From positions 338,700-402,699 of the forward strand of contig JASANG010003629.1 in the NCBI GenBank assembly GCA_030248215.1: 64,000 bases of DNA. The letters are read 5' to 3'. The stretch is from Enoplolaimus lenunculus. Its lineage: Eukaryota; Nematoda; Enoplea; Enoplida; Thoracostomopsidae. Numbering within the stretch: position 1 is the first letter of the stretch; the number at the start of each line of letters is the position of its first letter. Position numbers and translations under genes: made by a program. Positions 21,701-33,700 of the stretch are shown one piece after another. The notes below the pieces were generated by a model. That model had not been told where the DNA came from. It saw only the letters and a list, made by a program, of their open reading frames with translations, and did not search any database.

Positions 21701-24700
21701 AAATTAAAAACTTTGTAAAATACGTTTAAATGCATATTATTTCTAATTGTGCACCTGAGCGCAAAAAAACATTTTACCAAGAGTGCATGATGCAACATTG
21801 TGAATGGTGCAATAACTGCTGTGGGTCTGCATGGCGCAAAATGTACCAGCGAGCGTTACGTTTTTTGGCCAGGCTCCTTTTATTTAGAGGTGGTCGCTGT
21901 CACATGCAATAACCCTAAATTAAACTGTAAGTGAAGGATTTTTGATGCCGGATGCATAAAGTGCCATGATTCACGTAGGTTGCACCCTAACTAAATAAGG
22001 GGGGTCGGCCAAAACGTAGCGCGAGGAATATACATTTTTTCCTACACAGAATGTACCCAGTTGCACGCTCTTGTTGACATATGCACCATCCCCTCTTGAT
22101 ATTACTGATCAATGATTCAATGAATACAACGCTAAACAGCGCCAAGTGACTTGAGGGGTGAATTTAAAGTTTGGAATACGATATTCAATGGCGGATCCAT
22201 TTGGGGGCCACCCCGGCCGTGCCTCCCCCCAACAGCATCTCGACAAAAATTATATAGTGTCAATTGCTGTTCTACGCTGTTATTTCTCTGTTTTATACAC
22301 AATAGTATAAGCACGCTTTAAAGTTTCGAACTCACCTTTATTTGGCCCTGGAGTCATGTATGCGCTACAATTAGGGATAATAGGCATTTATGGACTCTAA
22401 CAAGGCTTTAAAAACTCTACCCGCTTCCGGACTCTTATTAGGGATATGGACTCCTATTAATTGGGACTCAAAATGGGGTCCCCCCTCTTATTTGGGTCAC
22501 TGTAGTATGGGTCAAAAATAAGTTTATTACTGTGATATTTTGGCGCCTCCCCCCCATTTTGAGATCCTGGACCCGTCACTGACGATATTTTTGAAGCTTT
22601 TAAGGCTAAAACTTCGTGAAATGAATTAAATGCAAGGACAACGAGATCTTTTCGCAGATCGATAGCACAAATCAGAATTTTATTCATATTAATTTTCAGT
22701 CCAATTCTAATTCAAATTATACAGCTACATAAAATTTGAACGAAACCGCGTTCAACAATCAACATTAAACTTTTTCAGTCGACAAATCAATATTCGTTTG
22801 TATCGATGAAACTTAAAATATTTTTGACGTTTGAAAATTAATGAACGAAATTTGAATTAGCTCTCCCAATTAATTGCAAAACGTGATATTGTCATATTCC
22901 GTTAGAATACCCGAGTCAGCATTAAAAACCTTAAACTTAAATTATAACTTAACTAAACTTGAATACGAGTTTAAGTTGAATGTTAAATGGAGTTTAAATT
23001 AAACTAAAATTATGTCACATTTCAAATGAGTTTTATAGCCTAACCTATCAGTTAATTTAGTTAACCTAAAAAGTTAGTTTAATACTGCTGGATTAGCTGA
23101 AACAAAAATCGAGTTTAAGCTTTTAAAGAGAACCTTAATAGGTGCTGATTGCCAAACGACAGCAAATGTGCCAAATTTTCGACAACTGCAAACGACATGA
23201 CTTTGGTCTTCATTCAGCTTAGTACAAACGTTTGTATCCCACAAATATAACCTTTCGGCATTGCTATCAGCATCGCTTCTCCAATGAGCGCACACCGGTG
23301 TAGAATTGTTCAAACGATCCTTAAATGGTAATTGATAATAATTGAATTATCGTATAATTATAAGTAAAAATGTATTATTTGCATATGCTGTAGTGAAGTC
23401 AAGGAATTCTCAGACGAGGCACTATGTGCACTCTTAGGCCTTTAATTTTGCATAACAAAACCAGTATAATATGAACCCTTGTGAAAACTTAATGCCCAGC
23501 ACAGAGCAAGTTGGCCTGGCTAAGGGCTTGGCTTTAACGCAGTACTGCCACTTATACGGGTATTCGTGTCTCCGGTCTATGAGTTGCGAGCTCCTTCAGA
23601 TGTTGTCAATCTATCGCTTCAAAAAGTGGGCCCATTTAAAGTTTAGGGGCGGGACGTTTTTCTGAAGCTTTGGACTAATTTTTTGCTTGGCTCAGGCTTA
23701 GGCTTAGGCTTAGGAATATGCTCATTCTTACGCTTAGGCTTAGGCTTATTAATATGATTATAATACTGTTCCGCCCTTGTTCTAAACTCAAATCAAAGAG
23801 TACCTTTATCTTTATTTACTAAAAAAGTATTGCTTAATAATTAAATAAACATGAAACGTATTGGGTCATTTCGGTTATCCTTCCCAGTCTGCGTTTGGTG
23901 AAAAGTGGTTATTTTGATAATTTTGCATATTTGAGCTACTCATGGCCTCCATTCTATGGCCAAATTTGTATTTTTGAAAAATTCGATATTTTGGTCCCAA
24001 GGTCTCCCCTTTGTGACCCAAAAATATTTTGTCAAAAAGTTTGGCAAACTATACATCATTCGATGTAGCTTACAGTGTTGAGTCTAATAGTGTTAAATTT
24101 TTTGTAATCAGGCGATTGGTTAACGAGTTATTGTAGAATAACTGATTTGGCGCGCTGCCAAAGTGACAACGATTTGAGTCGGCGCCAAATCAGTAATTTG
24201 ACCATAATTCGTTAACCAATCGTCTGATTGCAAAAAAAATAACACCGTTGGACTCAGTTCCGCAAGCTGCATCAAATGATGCATAATTTGTTAAACTTTT
24301 GAACAAAAAATTTTTCGGTCCCAAGGGAGGAGCATGGACCTTAAAAATCGAATTTTTCAAAAATTCAAATTGGATGTGAAATGATCACGGCAAATCATGA
24401 TTAGCTCAAATATGCAAATATTTACAAAATCCGTCCACTTTTGAGCAAACGCTGGCAGAGTGGGCAACCGAAAATACCCAAAGTATTTACCGTTTTGAGC
24501 TCTAACGATACAGAAATTGGAAATGTAGGTTCTGCTGTAAACATTGTTCCGTCTTGGTTAAACGCTGACAACATGACCATATCCGAAGCTATCACAGTAT
24601 CATGAATTGATCCAAATTTGTTGATCTGAGTTACTTCTGCATTTGATGATTCGGTTCGTTTGGTTAGTGGCTGCAGAATATTGCGCAACGATTTGTACGA

Positions 24701-27700
24701 TATGAACGTGAAACGAGCCACACCTGAAATACACAAAGGTTTTGTTACGGGTTCATATTCACAACTTCTCCTCGCACATATTAGCATTTAGCGATAGGCT
24801 TTCAAATTGACGAACTCCTGCGGTTGTAGATCTAACAATTTGGCACTGAGGTAGAACAAATCAAACGACAAAAATGCGTTAAATTTCAAAGCGAACCGCT
24901 CACTCGTTCGAAAGTTGCAAGACCTTTCACCAACTGTTGATAGATGTTATATACATTTGAGAATACGAACCTAAAATAGAGGTGGCATTTTAATCCAGGT
25001 ATAAAACACAAGCTTGCATATAACCCAATATGCCTTACCTTCCATGAAATTCCATTTGAAGAAGGTACAATACTGTCGCCGCGAGTTATACACGAAAGGT
25101 ATGTGTAAGACACCTTTACACGCGTTAAAATTATCTTTCGGACCGTAGACTCCGAAATAAATTTTCTTGCTCGCTAGCAAAACAACTTTTAAATGACGGT
25201 TATTCGCTCCCGAGATGAAATCTTGGCTACGCTCCTGTTTACCTGTTGAGTCCATGTACAAAGGCAGTGAGTTAGCCCGCACGATAAGTTTGTCGAGATG
25301 AGGTTGATACAAGCTCATACGTGGAAATTGATTGGTTTCATCGGTCACAGCGTTGCTTGATTCAAAAACTAAAAAATAAATGACTGATGGTATCCTATTT
25401 AAATATTTACTTAAGTTATGCGTTACTGAAGTCGCCGACTTGAGTAAATACTAAATATTATGAGCAATAAAACAAATAATCATTAAATATGAGCCATTGT
25501 CATAACAAGAAAGTAATAGTTTTGCTTTATATTGTCGATCGCAATATGACTGTACAATTTTAATCAGACGAAGAGAACAACAACAGCAACAGCAAACCTC
25601 AACAACAACATCATCATCATCATTATCATCAACAAAAACAACAAAAACAAGAAAAAAAACAGCAAATATAATTAATAGTTTGACTCACTGATATTCGAAG
25701 TTGGATGACTGAACAATGACTCCGAGTCGTTCATAGTTCGACTAAACAGAACTCCAATAAGTGTAACACTATTCATCAACTGGCGGACGGCAGACAGACG
25801 TTGCGAAATGCTCAGTTGACTCCAACTCGGCTGGTGATATTCGTTGAGCAGATTGCTTGAGATTTCAGTCACAGCCTAAAGTTAGAAATCAGAAATATCA
25901 TTTTTCGTCTAGGGTAACTTGACAATTTGCTATATATAATGGATAAACAGGTGCCCGGATAGAAATCTAATTTATAGCGAGTAATGTGGTTTGCTGGACC
26001 ATATTGTGCCAAAACACCTCGACGTCTCGCTTATTAACATCTATCTATTTAAGATTGCATATATAATTTCAAGAATTACTGCAAGCTAAAATTTTTCGCA
26101 AAGTTAACTTAAGCAAACATTATTCTATAGTTTTGGCATGCCATTTGGTTGTCTCATATTGTTTGCTAGTTAGATATTTGGACCCATGTAAACATCAGGG
26201 GTGGAACGTTTATCAGTGGGACTAGAAAAGAGTAAGCGTAAGCTTTAGTCTAATTTTTTTGTTTGGCGTAGGCTTAGTCTTAGGCTTAGGATTAGGAATA
26301 CGCTCATTCTTACGCTTAGGCTTACGCTTAGACTTAGGCTTAGGCTTAGAAATACGCTTGTAATACTGTTCCGCCCTGTTCCGTACATTAGCCGATATTT
26401 GAATAAAAACGTTGCTGCAGTGTCGGTAATTAAAATACAAGAGGCGGGCCCGTAGCTACAGGGGGCACAGGTATTCCTCTCCATTATAAGCAAAGTCTTT
26501 GAAAACCTTGTGTGCCCCTCCGGAAAAATGGTTTGCCCCCTCCACCTTTAGCCGGCGCGGTTTCGACCGTAGCAAAAGGTTCCATTTAAGTATCGGTAAA
26601 GGGTTAAAATCATTCGGCCCATAATTATCATCCTTTTGATCAGGTCGTTTATAATCGACAGACCTATCATATTTTTGCTCGGTCAGCTAACCAGTGGTGC
26701 ACGTGGCACAATATACCGGTCCCCTTAGAAACAATGAAATCAACCAATCTAGAATGTTATGGCCCCTCTTGTAAAAAGTCGTGGCACCCTATACCTTGAA
26801 TTGTTTTCTAGAATTTTTTCATGGTACAGGTATGCTGAGCTGGCAACGAACCTGTATTCGGTTTACAGGCCCGTATCCAGCTCATGTGGCTAGGGGGGAC
26901 AAAAATTTTTCAGGTGGGGGCATTCAAGGGTTTTCAATGACTTACAAGCAAGATTGAAAATCGTCTAGCGGGGGTCAAAATGTTTCCAGGGGGGGGGCTG
27001 AGCCCCCCCCTGCCCCCTTGGCTACGAGCCCGTTCGTTTAGCAGTCATTTTTTACCTTACAAATCTGTTTAACCACGGGCAATCGTAATTCGGTCCTTGT
27101 GCCGTCAGAGGTATTACTAAGTGATTTGATCACACTGGACATAACATGTGTTGCAGTGAACATATCACCGCCGTAAAGTTTATCGTAACGTGATTTGTTA
27201 CGCAATTTGGACAGCAGTTCAATGCGATCTTCAACTGTTTCAGCCTAAAATTAGACGCGAAACCGCATACGCATATTCCCTAAGCTTAAACCTAAGCTTA
27301 AGCTAATGATTAAGCGGAAGAATAAGCCTTAAACTAAAAGCCTACGCATAGGGATAAAGCTAAAACTAAGCGTATTCCAAAGTCAAAGCGTAATGATTAG
27401 TCTAAATATAAACCTACAAAACTCAGCTGGAAGAATAAGCGTACGCTATTGCGGAACGGTTGGAAACCGCTGCGTGCCTAAAAGTAACATTGGTTGAAAT
27501 GTTAATGATTTGAAGTTCAGTTTAAATCCAACCAAAACAAACGTTTCTCAAGTTTGGGGTTGCAGAAAACTTAAAGTTGAAATGAGTTCGCATCGAAAAA
27601 TTTACTTAAATAACGGATGGGTCCACTGGCGCATCCAGATGGGAAAACGTACGCCCCGTCACCCCGTGTCACAACTTTTATTATGATAAAATGATAAGGT

Positions 27701-30700
27701 TTCCCAAACCTTACAATTTTCCCCCTCTGAAACTTTTTTGTAAAAAATACAACTTTACACTCAGAAAATTTTCTTATGGTAAAACGTTACAATTTTTTAC
27801 TAAGAAAATTTTTTGGAGATAAAATGATAAGATCCCTCCCTACCTTACAATTTTTGCGTTTCATAACATTTGCTACCCTGCCTTTCGCGTTAGAAATTTT
27901 TGGATCGGCCACTAGTTGGGTCTCAAGACAAAATGACCAAATTGCTATCAATGGCTCACTGAGGCAATGCCATTACCGAACCGAAATGAACAGTGCCGAA
28001 GCAGACCGAGGTGGGGGCTCCCCCCAAACTTCAGGGTGGGAGCACCCAAACTCGCGAGCGAAAAGCCAAACGCATTTTAAAACTTCGGCGGATTTTGTTT
28101 CAAACAGTTGGGGTGAGGGCTCCTGTATGGGGGCCCCAAATGGGAGGTATGGGGATGACTAATCCGGTTCTCCTCAATAATGCAAAATCTGTCAGTCGTG
28201 TTCTGTATTCGAGGCAGCGGGGAATCCAGAAATTTCTCACGTGGGGCGATAGGCTGGCAAAAGTTAAGAAACGCAACTTTGACTGCATGCTATATATCTC
28301 TAGTTTTCCAAGAAGAAAAAATTGTAAGGTAGAGGGAACTTACCATTTTATATCACAAAAAAATTTTCGACGTTGGGGGTCATACATCCCACCCCGCCTC
28401 CCAACCTAGATCGCTAGTTATTTGTAGTACTAAACTTGCGGTATATAGAGCCATTGTAGCGAAAAGTTTGCATGTCTGAATTGCAAGCAGAAGTTGCATT
28501 TTTTATCAGCCAATGAGAAAGCGGCTGCAATAAATTCAGTGAACTTGCATGGTTGTTCACACATGTAAACTAAATTACTTAGCTATGATTTTTAATGAAT
28601 TATTTGCAGCTGTAAGTTTTTCGAACGGCAATTTGGTCAAAACTTACAAGTGCAAGTAGCACCTTCTCGCAGCAAAAACTTTTAGGTGTGAATAGGGCTT
28701 TAGAATTAATAAATCTGCACGATATGCAAGAACATACCGTATTACTTAATTCTACAAAATTTCGGATATCATCAGACACACATCGGAATAAATTCGGCTG
28801 GTTAACATCCCATTGAGAACTGGTTGTGCAATGCCATGTTGCGTAGCCTAAAATTAACACCAAAAGAACAGAAATTAAACACATATCTCACGTGTTCAAA
28901 ATAACTATTGCACACTTTTCTTACATTTAATGTTATTAACCCTTTCTCACATGAATATTTCCAATTTCATATGAGATGTAATTTTAAGGTAAGATTCGAT
29001 CACCAGTCTCACGGGTGGGAGGCGTTTACGATGACCACTGAGCTGTAGGAGCTTGACACTCGAGCCCGAGTAGGCCCTCACGTCTAGTGGAGATTTTGCA
29101 CTGCGCATATATGCTACAAATGTTAAACACTGCTCAGTGTGTGTATTGCTCGTACATTATTGTATTTAGTTGCTCACAGTATACTCTATGAGTGAAAGGG
29201 TTAAGGTTTCGTCAAATCTTCGGGCCCATTTTCTCAAATGTATATAGCAACTGTTATCAGTTAGTAACAGGTTTTCAAACTAATATCTGTAGCAGTTGTT
29301 GAACTCAAAATTGGTAAAGCTGGCAAATCCTATGCACAAAATGTTATGTATGGCTCTAAAGAATATTTTGAAGTAAAAACCCAGTATACCAGTCGTAGTG
29401 TGACTACATGTATTGAGCGAAACTCAAACAAACACGCTTGGAAAATTCACAAGTAAAATTTATATTTGGATTTTTATTTGTTATTTATATATTTTAAGTT
29501 TATTTCTTTTCAGTTTATTTAACTTTAGTTTATTTTTTACTTTATTTATTTGCAGTTTATTTATTTTTTAGTTTATTTATTTTTAAGTTTATTTATTTTT
29601 TAGTTTATTTATTTTTTAGTTTATTTATTTTTAGTTTATTTATGTTTTAGTTTATTTATTTTTAGTTTTATTCATTTTTAGTTTATTTATTATTTAGTTT
29701 ATTTATTGTTAGTTTGTTTATTTATACATATTTAATATGGCTTAGTTTAACAGACACCGGCAACTACTCGATCGCCGGATTCGTAATTTGGAAGAACAAA
29801 AAAACACAGAAAAAAACGTTTTCTCCCCCCCCATAGTCTTTCCCTACTACACAAACTATGTAGAGTGGACTCCCAGATCCAATTTGGATTGCCTGATTCG
29901 CTAGTGGTTTTTCAGTTTGTGTAGTCGGAAAAACCCTATTTCGGAGAGAGTCAATTTGACTAACCTTTTTTTGCAGTGTACATCTAAAATGGATAATCTT
30001 ATATTCCGGTTGATTTGGTCGATGATAACAGTTTCTTCTATCAAAAAGTTTACTAAACTTATTATTTCTCGGCAATTTTTAGTTAACTTTACAGATAATC
30101 CACCCTTTACCCAAACCTAAGCTTACGAGTCAATAAAAGTACTAAAAAATTTGTGAAACATTTCCTTCAAATGATTGTCCAATCGTACGGGTAGCCAGAG
30201 GGGTCTCAGTCCGCCCTGGAAAAATTTTGCCACCCCCCTCCCCGCTTTTTCTACAAACCTTTCAACCTTGCTTGTAAACCAGTTTAATTGCTAAGTTTTT
30301 CGGCGATTATAAAACTGTTTCCAAACCATTTTAGCTGAAATTTATCACAACAAAAGTTAAACGCCCTCAGGTACGAATCGTCGTCCAGGATCGATGGACT
30401 GGCAAAAACAATCCACCTTGGCAATTGTTAGAATCGGTCCATTGCTATTAAGAAAATAATTAACCAAGATTTTTTTCATTTCTTTGAGGATGTCCAAATT
30501 TTAATCAGCATACCTAGCGTTGTTTGCCCAATAAACCAGATGGCCAATCATCGACCTCTGTGATCTACAAAACATGGTTACTGTACAATTCATACGCCAA
30601 ACATTTGCCAAAAAATATAATCGCAGAAAAGTAGTTTTCAAACCGCACCATTTATTGGTTGAAACACCGTTGTCAACTTCAACTCAACAAGCTCTGAACA

Positions 30701-33700
30701 CTAAATTAACTCTTGAGGGGCACGAATGAATTTCGAGTTACTGTAAAGCAAAGCTTAAACTTACCAAGGGGGTACAAAAATCTACTACGAGACGCTGAAA
30801 CCACCTGTCGCTAACCTGGCAACGAGGTTGGTTTCCGTTCAGTTGCTCAAAAATAATCCATAAATACCTTGTTGAGGATCACTGTTTGGACAAGGAACTT
30901 TCGCAATCGCTCCGCGTCTTGTCTTTGGCCAGCGTAATCCAAACGTTTCAGTTTCAGGGCACAATGCTGTTTCGGCAGTTGAATTGACCGTTGAGCTTGT
31001 TGAAGAAGTCTCGAAAGAGCTCTGAGTTGGCAGTGTAGTTGAAATAAGAGCAGTTGAGCGCGTTGAGCTTTTGTCTGGACCGGTTTCATTTCTGTAATAA
31101 AAATTTTCACATCTGAAATAATTATTGTTGCCGAACAATTACTGAAAGAAGAGTATTTGGACGTAAACATGTTCGATATATACATTACCACTACGTCAGT
31201 TGATTATGGTTTTGTTTTTGAGTCCCCATTTGTCTCAACTGGCATTTAGTTTTATCAAGAGTGAATAATGACAAGAGTATGCAACTCTTGGGGTTGCGCA
31301 TGCCACAAAATGCACCACCGGGCGTTGCGTTTTGGCCGATGTCACTATCACATGAATACCCCGTAATTAAACTATAAGAAGAGCATGTTTGATGCAGCAT
31401 ACATAAAGTGCCATGGATCGAACCGATTGTACGCCCTCTAAATAAAACGGAGGGGGTAGGCCAAAAACACAACGCGTGCCGGGTACATTCTTTTCCGCAC
31501 ATAATGTACCCAGTTGCACACTCTTGTTAAATAGCGATTATTCCATTCTTGGTTTTATTAATACAAATAAATTGGTCAGTCATTAAAACGTGCCATTACA
31601 CCTTTATCTGGCGCGCCCTTAGTGTTGCAAAATCAATTTCATAAATTTCAAATGACCCATGTTACTTTAAGGGGCTAAAGGTTTCTGGCGGGTCTATAAA
31701 AGAGTGTGTTTAGATTCTAGATTATAATTTTTTTTGCTTAGGCTTAGGCTTCGGCTTAGGCTTAGGCTTAGGAACACATTTTTGCAACGCTTAGGCTTAG
31801 GCTTAGGCTTAGGAACATTGTTAATCTACTGCTGAAACCAGAAAAGTAACACTGGCCTTTCAAATGATAAAATACTTCTTTATGTGTGACTTTTGTTTAG
31901 TCAAATTACAGAAAAAATATGTGTTATATTAAGTTTCTGCACCCCCAAGGTTGCGTCCAAGCAAAATATTTTACCTTTTACCGTATAACCACATTTAACG
32001 GCGCGTATTAATTATATGATCATGCTCACTGCGAGGCAGGAAAACAAAAGGACTTGCAGCATGGAATGGTTAGGCTTAGGCTTAGGATTAGCTTAACGTT
32101 TAGATTCGTGCTTATGTTAGTTTTATGCCTAGCCCAGGCTTTGGATTAGCCTAACCTTAGACTTGGGCCTAGGCTAGGTTTAAGCTTAGGCTTACAATAA
32201 TATCTTAACGTTTTGGCTGCTTAGGTATACACCTACGCTGAGGACTAGTGCAATGTTTAGTCTTGTTCTTAGGATTAGGCTTATGCCTAGGCTTAGGTTA
32301 GGCCTTTAAGCTTGTGCTTAGGCTTAGGTTTATGGCTAAGCTTAGGATTAGTCTAACGTTTAGGCTTGTGTTGTTTATGCTTACGCTGATGACTAGCCCA
32401 ACATTTATGCTTGTGCTTAGGCATATGTTTACATCTACGCTGAGGATTAGCCTAACGTTTAGACTTGTACTTAGGTTTATGCTTAGGTTTATGCTTAAGC
32501 TCACTAAGCAGGGTCCTGTAATCAATATGGGCCAGCTTAATATTTGAGAGTTCAATTTTAGCGGCTTACTGAATGTACGAGATCGTTGTTTCTTCTGGCA
32601 TAAGTAGTGAAGAATTGAACAGCTGTTGCATGGTTTCAGTATTGTCTGTAAAAGACCAAAATTTAAGTAATTTGTATTAAAAACATAAAAATATTATTTG
32701 AACAGATGTAATTTACACCCCTTTGCGTTGCAAATCTAACTGAATTTGAGCTTAAAAACCATTTCAACTAAGTTAAAGTTGTATATCTTCAAATGCACAT
32801 ATTTAATTGTGAGTAACGCGAATTTTCCGTTTTAGGCCACGGTTAACGGTTGACAATTTTGAAAATTGACCACGTGTTAACTCTACCTTATAATGTTTTC
32901 GGTGGCAAAATGACATTTTTTACTGTGAACAATGCATTAAATCTTGCTTGTAAAGTCATCTGCGATAACTTCAAGTCCGTCCTGTGCGTCTACGAGCATA
33001 TTTTTCTGGTCATGGGATCTGGCTAAGAAATCGCTCAGACTGTTTGGTACAACAATACGCAAGCTAATATACAGCAAAATTTAGTTTACCTTGAACGCAT
33101 AACCATGATACTTCTAAATACTTTCTTGTATTTGGGCAATTGTCTTTGAATACATTATCGCTAACAGCTACACTGCAGGATTTTAAGCGGTTGCATCTAT
33201 AAATAATTTAATCTTTTCCATTATAACAGCCTAACGTTCACTGAGTAATTTCAAAACAAGAGCTGTAACCAGAGATGTCCCGTGGCCAAAACGTTATTTG
33301 CCAGGGCCTAGCAGGGGCCAGTTTTTATATACAATTTTTGGCCGATGTAAACAACAGGGGCGGACCAGTAATATATAAGCTTATTGCTAAGCTTAAGTCT
33401 AAGCCTCAGTCTAAGCGTAAGAATGAGTTTATTTCTAAGCCTAAGCCAAGCAAAAAACATTAGTCTAGTTTAAGCTTATTCTATTCTAGTCCCACAGAAA
33501 AACGTTCTGACCAATGATCGTTACACGGGCCCAATTTTTAATTACCTCACATGAAAAACAATCCTAACACGCTCCACGGGCGACTCCACGGCGGGGGGGG
33601 AGCATTGGAGGGCCGTGCCCTCCAAATTTGGCTGGTTCACCCTCAAAATAGACTCGATCTAAAAGTAGACAATCTTGAATTGCAATTGCAGGGGCGCCCA

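Larger units (their letters stand above)
23134..31091 (-). other. Latrophilin exons 5-11: stalk, HormR, GAIN and GPS
   Basis: Exon 5 gives a Ser/Thr-rich stalk and the start of HormR (CPETETFGLRWPKTRRG, KVPCP). Exon 6 completes it (GYATWHCTTSSQWDV, PNLFRCVSD). Exons 7-10 form GAIN: YDKLYGGDMFTATHVMSSV, LLNEYHQPSWSQLSISQR, the GVARFTFISYKSLRNIL strand and SDMVMLSAFNQDGTMF. Exon 11 is the GPS: Cys577, Trp580, Trp594, Cys599, Cys611 and Cys613, with two residues between His579 and the basic strand. Cleavage normally falls in HL/T after the last cysteine pair; here residues 615-617 are Lys-Phe-Gly. All cysteines and tryptophans that hold the fold are present. Confidence 0.9.

Noticed and set aside
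27776-28409. + strand frames of 128 and 138 codons
   Set aside because: They run through two family L elements and antisense repeat words. No domain and no splice context.
32060-32515. Interstitial telomere or chromosome end
   Set aside because: TTAGGC runs occur in both orientations and mostly inside elements with target duplications, so they are not a chromosome end.
32298-32555. Leu/Asn/Ser-rich frames on both strands
   Set aside because: They are translations of the degenerate CTTAGG array. Similar frames at 14813, 26222, 47268, 47497, 56432, 56586 and 60512 come from family A and B elements.
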